Below, piece after piece: positions 12,465-15,348 of a stretch of DNA of 15,348 bases. The first letter of the stretch is position 1. Each line of letters opens with the position of its first letter. The stretch is from 13-2-20CM-68-14 sp035640035 (lineage in GTDB: Bacteria > Actinomycetota > Thermoleophilia > Gaiellales > Gaiellaceae). A model generated the notes under the pieces. The model searched no databases and was not told the DNA's origin. It saw only the letters and a list, made by a program, of their open reading frames with translations. The DNA lies in NCBI GenBank assembly GCA_035640035.1, contig DASQWX010000055.1, positions 1-15,348 on the forward strand, written 5' to 3'. The translations under genes were made by a program, and so were the position numbers.

Positions 12465-13877
12465 TTACTCCTGCGAGTCTGGCGCGGCCGGTGCCTCGCC
12501 TTCGGAATCCCCTGGGCCAGGCTCGTCGGGAGCTGCGGCGTCGGCCTCGATGCTCTCGTCGACGACTTCCGGAGGAAGGTCGCCGGTCTCGGTCGGGGCG
12601 CTCTCCGAAGCTTCGCCGCCGGGAGTCTCGACCGCCTCGGCCGCCGGCGTCTCCGGGAATACCTCCTCTGAGAGGTCGAGATCGGGTGTCCCCTCGATCG
12701 GCTCGGCGTCGTCGGCGCGCGAGACAACCCCGCCGCCTTCGACTCGCTTGAGCGAGAGCGACAGCCGGCGTCGCTCGCCGTCGACCTCGATGATCTTCGC
12801 CTTCACCTCGTCGCCCTGCGAGACGACCTCGCGCGGGTTCTCGACGTGGTGCTGCGCGAGCTCGGAGATGTGGACGAGGCCCTCGACGCCCGGCAGGATC
12901 TCGACGAAGGCGCCGAACGTGACGACCTTCGTCACCTTGCCGTCGACCTCGTCACCCTCGCTGTAGGTGTCGAGCACCTGCTGCCACGGATCCGACTGTG
13001 TCTGCTTGAGACCGAGCGAGATCCGCTGCCGCTCGCGGTCGATGTCGAGCACCTTCACCTTCACGTTCTGGCCGATCTCGAGCACCTCGCTCGGATGGTT
13101 GACGTGGCTCCACGAAAGCTCGGAGATGTGGATCAAGCCGTCCATCCCGTCGAGGTCGACGAAGGCGCCGAAGTCGACGATGTTGGAGATCTGGCCGTCG
13201 ACGACGTCGCCGGGATTGAGCCGGTCGAGGATCTGCTGCCGCTGCTCCTTGCGCTCGTCCTCGAGCACGGCGCGGCGGGAGAGGACGACGTTGTTGCGCG
13301 AGCGGTTGAGCTCGATCACCTTCGCGCGGAGCTCCTGGCCCAGGAACTCGTCGAGATCCTGGACGCGCCGGATGTCGACGAGCGATGCGGGCAGGAAGCC
13401 GCGGACGCCGAGGTCGAGGATCAGGCCGCCCTTGACCACCTCGATCACCTTGCCGATCACGGGCTCGCCGGATTCCGCGGCAGCCTCGATCTTCTTCCAC
13501 GCGAGCTCAAAGCGGGCTCGTTTCTTCGACAGGATCAGCCGGCCTTCGGCGTCCTCCTTCGTCAGGACGAGCGCATCGATCTCCTCGCCGAGTTGGACCT
13601 CGTCCTCGGGATTGACGGAGCGGCGAATCGAGAGCTCGGCGACCGGGATGACCCCTTCGGACTTGTAGCCGATGTCGACGAGCACTTCGTCCTTGTCGAC
13701 CCGGACAACCGTGCCGTGCACGACCTCGCCCTCGTTGATCGTCGGAAAGGTGGCGTCGTAGTTCGGGACGAGCTCGCCCTCGGGGCCGCTCGTCCAGAAC
13801 TCGGAATCGTCGAGCTCCGGCGGCGGCGCCTGCGGCTCCGTCGTCCGGGTTTCGGGGTTGACAGTTTCGTTCGCCAA
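12465..13877 (-). CDS. rpsA: 30S ribosomal protein S1
   Basis: The 470-residue protein carries four S1 RNA-binding repeats at about residues 48-119, 137-203, 221-291 and 308-378. Repeats 3 and 4 show the strong consensus FGAFV...GLIHISELSW and FGAFV...GLVHISELAQ. Residues 384-470 are an acidic, alanine/proline-rich, disordered tail. Four repeats plus an acidic tail is the usual actinobacterial form, whereas proteobacterial S1 has six. The start is a TTG (13875-13877) giving MANETVNPETRTTEPQ. No other start fits before the first repeat. No Shine-Dalgarno is visible; a -10-like TATACT lies 11 bases upstream. The stop is one base before the coaE start. Confidence 0.96.
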   Translation of the reverse strand: MANETVNPETRTTEPQAPPPELDDSEFWTSGPEGELVPNYDATFPTINEGEVVHGTVVRVDKDEVLVDIGYKSEGVIPVAELSIRRSVNPEDEVQLGEEIDALVLTKEDAEGRLILSKKRARFELAWKKIEAAAESGEPVIGKVIEVVKGGLILDLGVRGFLPASLVDIRRVQDLDEFLGQELRAKVIELNRSRNNVVLSRRAVLEDERKEQRQQILDRLNPGDVVDGQISNIVDFGAFVDLDGMDGLIHISELSWSHVNHPSEVLEIGQNVKVKVLDIDRERQRISLGLKQTQSDPWQQVLDTYSEGDEVDGKVTKVVTFGAFVEILPGVEGLVHISELAQHHVENPREVVSQGDEVKAKIIEVDGERRRLSLSLKRVEGGGVVSRADDAEPIEGTPDLDLSEEVFPETPAAEAVETPGGEASESAPTETGDLPPEVVDESIEADAAAPDEPGPGDSEGEAPAAPDSQE

Positions 13878-13888
13878 AACGGCTGGTC

Positions 13889-13894
13889 AGTATA
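13889..13894 (-). promoter_or_regulatory. Putative -10 box for rpsA
   Basis: TATACT (five of six consensus bases) lies 11 bases before the TTG start in the 47-bp gap between the hydrolase stop and rpsA. No good -35 is seen. The heptamer CGGGTTT occurs twice, 20 bp apart, just upstream (13899-13905 and 13919-13925) and could bind an activator. Confidence 0.5.
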
Positions 13895-13924
13895 GCCCCG
13901 GGTTTGTTGCGTTCCGCTCGGGTT

Positions 13925-14755
13925 TTACGCCGCCGCGGCGACGCCGCTCAGGAATCTGCGTACGGCTCGGAGGTACGGCTCCGTTTGCTCGACGAAGCTC
14001 ATGTGGCCGGCGTCGGCGATGACGGCGAGCTCACTGTTCGGGATTTCCTCGTGCAGGGCGCGCGCCGCTCGAGGCGTGGTAGTGCGGTCGTGATCGCCGA
14101 CGATCAGGAGCGTCGGCTTCGCCACGCCATTCAGCTTCGGCCTGTAGTCGAACGCCCCGTAGCCGATGTTGGCGAAGTAGCGGAGGACTTCCGGCGAGCC
14201 GACGGTCTCCTCGGCGTAGCCGGGCGGGGGCTCGCCGTGGAAATGGAACGGCATCTGGTCGCGCAGCAACTGCTTCAGCTGCTCGTCGGTCTCGACGGTC
14301 TTCTCGGCCTCCCAGGAGCTCTTGATCGTCTCCCCGTCGTCGCCGAGGGCGGCGAGCGAGACCTCGACGTCGGCCTCGAGGGCGTCGCTCGACTCGCCGC
14401 CGCCCGAGATCACGTATGCGGCGGCGGTGCCGAGCTCGGTTGCGTGATACGTGGCGATGATCGCGCCGAACGAGTGGCCGAGCAGCGCGAAGGAGTCGAG
14501 GTCGAGGGCCTCCGCCAGCCGGTCGACGTCGCGGGCGAAGACTTCGAGCGACAGGGTCTCCGGGTCGACGCGATCAGAGCGGCCCTGGCCGCGCTCGTCG
14601 ACGTAGAGCAGGCGGAACTCGTCGCCGAGCGGGTCGAGGTACGGGCGGAACATGGAATGGTCCATGCCCGGCCCGCCGTGGAGAACGATCAACGGAAAGC
14701 CGCTGCCGAGCTCTTCGACGTTGAGCTTGTAGCCGTCAGGCAGAGTGACGAGCAC
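13925..14755 (-). CDS. Alpha/beta hydrolase (proline iminopeptidase-like, S33 type)
   Basis: This 276-residue soluble enzyme has the alpha/beta hydrolase fold. It has the oxyanion-loop motif HGGPG (26-30), which is typical of proline iminopeptidases, then DERGQGRS (53-60). The nucleophile elbow is GHSFG with S95. The acid is probably D223 in GDHDR and the histidine is H251 in DAGHMSF. A lid domain (about 118-200) separates the core halves. The closest named group is S33 proline iminopeptidase, but such calls often hide esterases or other hydrolases. The start is GTG 14753-14755. A -10-like TAGGGT lies six bases upstream, and an inverted repeat spans the start codon. It stands between polA and rpsA, usually neighbours in actinobacteria. 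Confidence 0.88.
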   Translation of the reverse strand: MLVTLPDGYKLNVEELGSGFPLIVLHGGPGMDHSMFRPYLDPLGDEFRLLYVDERGQGRSDRVDPETLSLEVFARDVDRLAEALDLDSFALLGHSFGAIIATYHATELGTAAAYVISGGGESSDALEADVEVSLAALGDDGETIKSSWEAEKTVETDEQLKQLLRDQMPFHFHGEPPPGYAEETVGSPEVLRYFANIGYGAFDYRPKLNGVAKPTLLIVGDHDRTTTPRAARALHEEIPNSELAVIADAGHMSFVEQTEPYLRAVRRFLSGVAAAA

Positions 14756-14776
14756 CCGAAAACCCTAAACGGGTGC
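14752..14776. promoter_or_regulatory. Dyad spanning the hydrolase start and its putative -10
   Basis: GCACCCG (14752-14758) and CGGGTGC (14770-14776) are perfect 7-bp arms with an 11-base spacer. The left arm contains the GTG start and the spacer holds the -10-like TAGGGT (14762-14767 on the minus strand). A repressor bound here would block initiation. The direct repeat GTCACGC at 14782-14788 and 14793-14799, 11 bp apart, lies just upstream. Confidence 0.45.
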
Positions 14777-14810
14777 GAATCGTCACGCTTTTGTCACGCA
14801 GGACGGGGCC

Positions 14811-14860
14811 GTTCTGGCAGTCCGTCGGTGCCAGACCCAACGAGCTGCGCTGCGGCTCAT
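14811..14860. repeat. REP-like double-hairpin element, copy 2 (between polA and the hydrolase)
   Basis: TCTGGCA (14813-14819) and TGCCAGA (14829-14835) make a 7-bp stem with a 9-base loop. The shared CCCAA and a second dyad GAGC (14842-14845)/GCTC (14855-14858) follow. Sequence and layout match copy 1 near 1031-1079, beside the RAYT gene. The 193-bp gap between polA and the hydrolase otherwise holds only the polA terminator candidate and the hydrolase control region. Confidence 0.65.
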
Positions 14861-14912
14861 GGAAACGTCAGCCCGTCATGGCCCGCTGCGGCTGGGATTG
14901 CCGCCGATATCG

Positions 14913-14951
14913 TGAAAGTCGTTATGGCCCGCGAAGCGCGCCGGACTTTCA
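14913..14951 (-). terminator. Candidate polA terminator hairpin starting at the stop codon
   Basis: On the minus strand the polA TGA begins the arm TGAAAGTC, which pairs perfectly with GACTTTCA 31 bases further on (14913-14920 and 14944-14951 on the plus strand). A GC-rich inner stem (CGCG-AAG-CGCG) lies between. There is no clear U run, so intrinsic termination is likely but not certain. Confidence 0.5.
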
Positions 14952-15348
14952 GGATTTAGCTTCGTTCCAGTCGTCGCCGACGCCGACGTCGACGGCCAGC
15001 GGCGGATCGAGCTCGTACGCGTTGCACATCTCCTCGCGAACGAGCTCCCTCACGGCCGCGACCTCGTTCGCCGGCGCCTCGAGCAGCAGCTCGTCGTGGA
15101 TCTGCAACACGAGCCGCGCCACCCGCCCTTCGTCGCGCAGCCGGCGATGGATCGCGATCATCGCCACCTTGATGATGTCCGCGTTCGAGCCCTGCATGAC
15201 GAAGTTGACCGCAAGCCGCTCCCCCAGCGAGCGCGTCTGCCGGTTCGACGCCCGCAGCTCAGGCACCGGCCGGCGCCTCCCCAGCAGCGAGGTCGTGTAG
15301 CCGTCCTCGCGAGCCCGCTCGATCGTTCGCTGGATGAAGTCCTGGACG
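14949..15348 (-). CDS. polA: DNA polymerase I, C-terminal part (runs off the right edge)
   Basis: The last 133 residues of family A DNA polymerase are present, beginning VQDFIQRTIERAREDGYTTS. Characteristic palm and fingers sequences are LLGRRRPVPELRASNRQTRSLGERLAVNFVMQGSNADIIKVAM and, further on, motif C LQIHDELLLEA. The aspartate of HDE in motif C is one of the two catalytic carboxylates. The protein ends DVGVGDDWNEAKS. It fills gaps in excision repair and removes Okazaki primers, so it works downstream of UvrA and UvrB, also encoded here. A terminator-like hairpin starts at its stop codon. The 5' part is outside the window. Identification is secure. Confidence 0.97.
   Translation of the reverse strand, partial: VQDFIQRTIERAREDGYTTSLLGRRRPVPELRASNRQTRSLGERLAVNFVMQGSNADIIKVAMIAIHRRLRDEGRVARLVLQIHDELLLEAPANEVAAVRELVREEMCNAYELDPPLAVDVGVGDDWNEAKS

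Noticed and set aside
12464..12727. N-terminal extension of coaE
   Set aside because: The added residues are Arg/Ser/Pro-rich, overlap rpsA, and precede a good GTG start with AGGAG that gives the normal family N-terminus.
12846..13895. 349-residue plus-strand open frame opposite rpsA
   Set aside because: It mirrors the repeated S1 domains and shows no domain of its own.
1031..14860. CRISPR array based on the repeated CTGGCAGTYCGT core
   Set aside because: Only two copies, nearly 14 kb apart, without regular spacers or cas genes.

Overview
The window looks like a chromosomal stretch of a high-GC actinobacterium. The evidence is strongly GC-biased coding, GTG and TTG starts, a four-S1-domain RpsA with a long acidic tail, a Gram-positive type LexA box (CGAAC-N4-GTTCG) before uvrA, and several putative leaderless promoters. 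The protein styles (HicB-like RHH plus DUF4097, YeaQ-like pairs, bPH2 protein) make a soil lineage such as Thermoleophilia plausible, but that is inference. I see no phage, plasmid or CRISPR signature.

The backbone is the order polA - rpsA - coaE - uvrB - uvrA, all on the minus strand and familiar from Actinobacteria, with accessory genes between its members. Read in the direction of transcription (right to left): the 3' end of polA, with a hairpin starting at its stop codon; a REP-like element; an alpha/beta hydrolase; rpsA, coaE and a lytic transglycosylase, tightly packed with the last two overlapping. Next comes a four-gene operon: a HicB-like ribbon-helix-helix (RHH) regulator, a 39-residue unknown, a DUF4097 beta-repeat protein and an MFS exporter. 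A plus-strand DUF1360 gene follows, then uvrB and two YeaQ-like membrane proteins. A plus-strand metallophosphoesterase, a small minus-strand membrane protein and a plus-strand AI-2E family permease come next. The left part holds a PH-domain membrane protein with an ABC exporter pair, a short REP-associated transposase (RAYT) and the 5' end of uvrA.

The clearest regulatory signals are four. A LexA/SOS box overlaps the -35 of uvrA. A very good sigma-A promoter precedes the RHH gene, overlaid by a 19-bp dyad plus two further half-sites phased at 11 and 22 bp, which suggests autorepression. A 14-bp perfect palindrome matching the core of the classical CRP consensus sits on the MFS start codon. 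Five genes have -10-like hexamers 6 to 9 nt before the start codon, suggesting leaderless transcripts.

The most unusual content is threefold. The RHH/39-aa/DUF4097/MFS operon includes a small protein that echoes a motif of its regulator. Two copies of a double-hairpin REP-like element are present, one beside the RAYT gene and one between polA and rpsA. A decayed copy of the 3' end of the small membrane-protein gene lies just beyond its stop. None of these was tested beyond reading the sequence.
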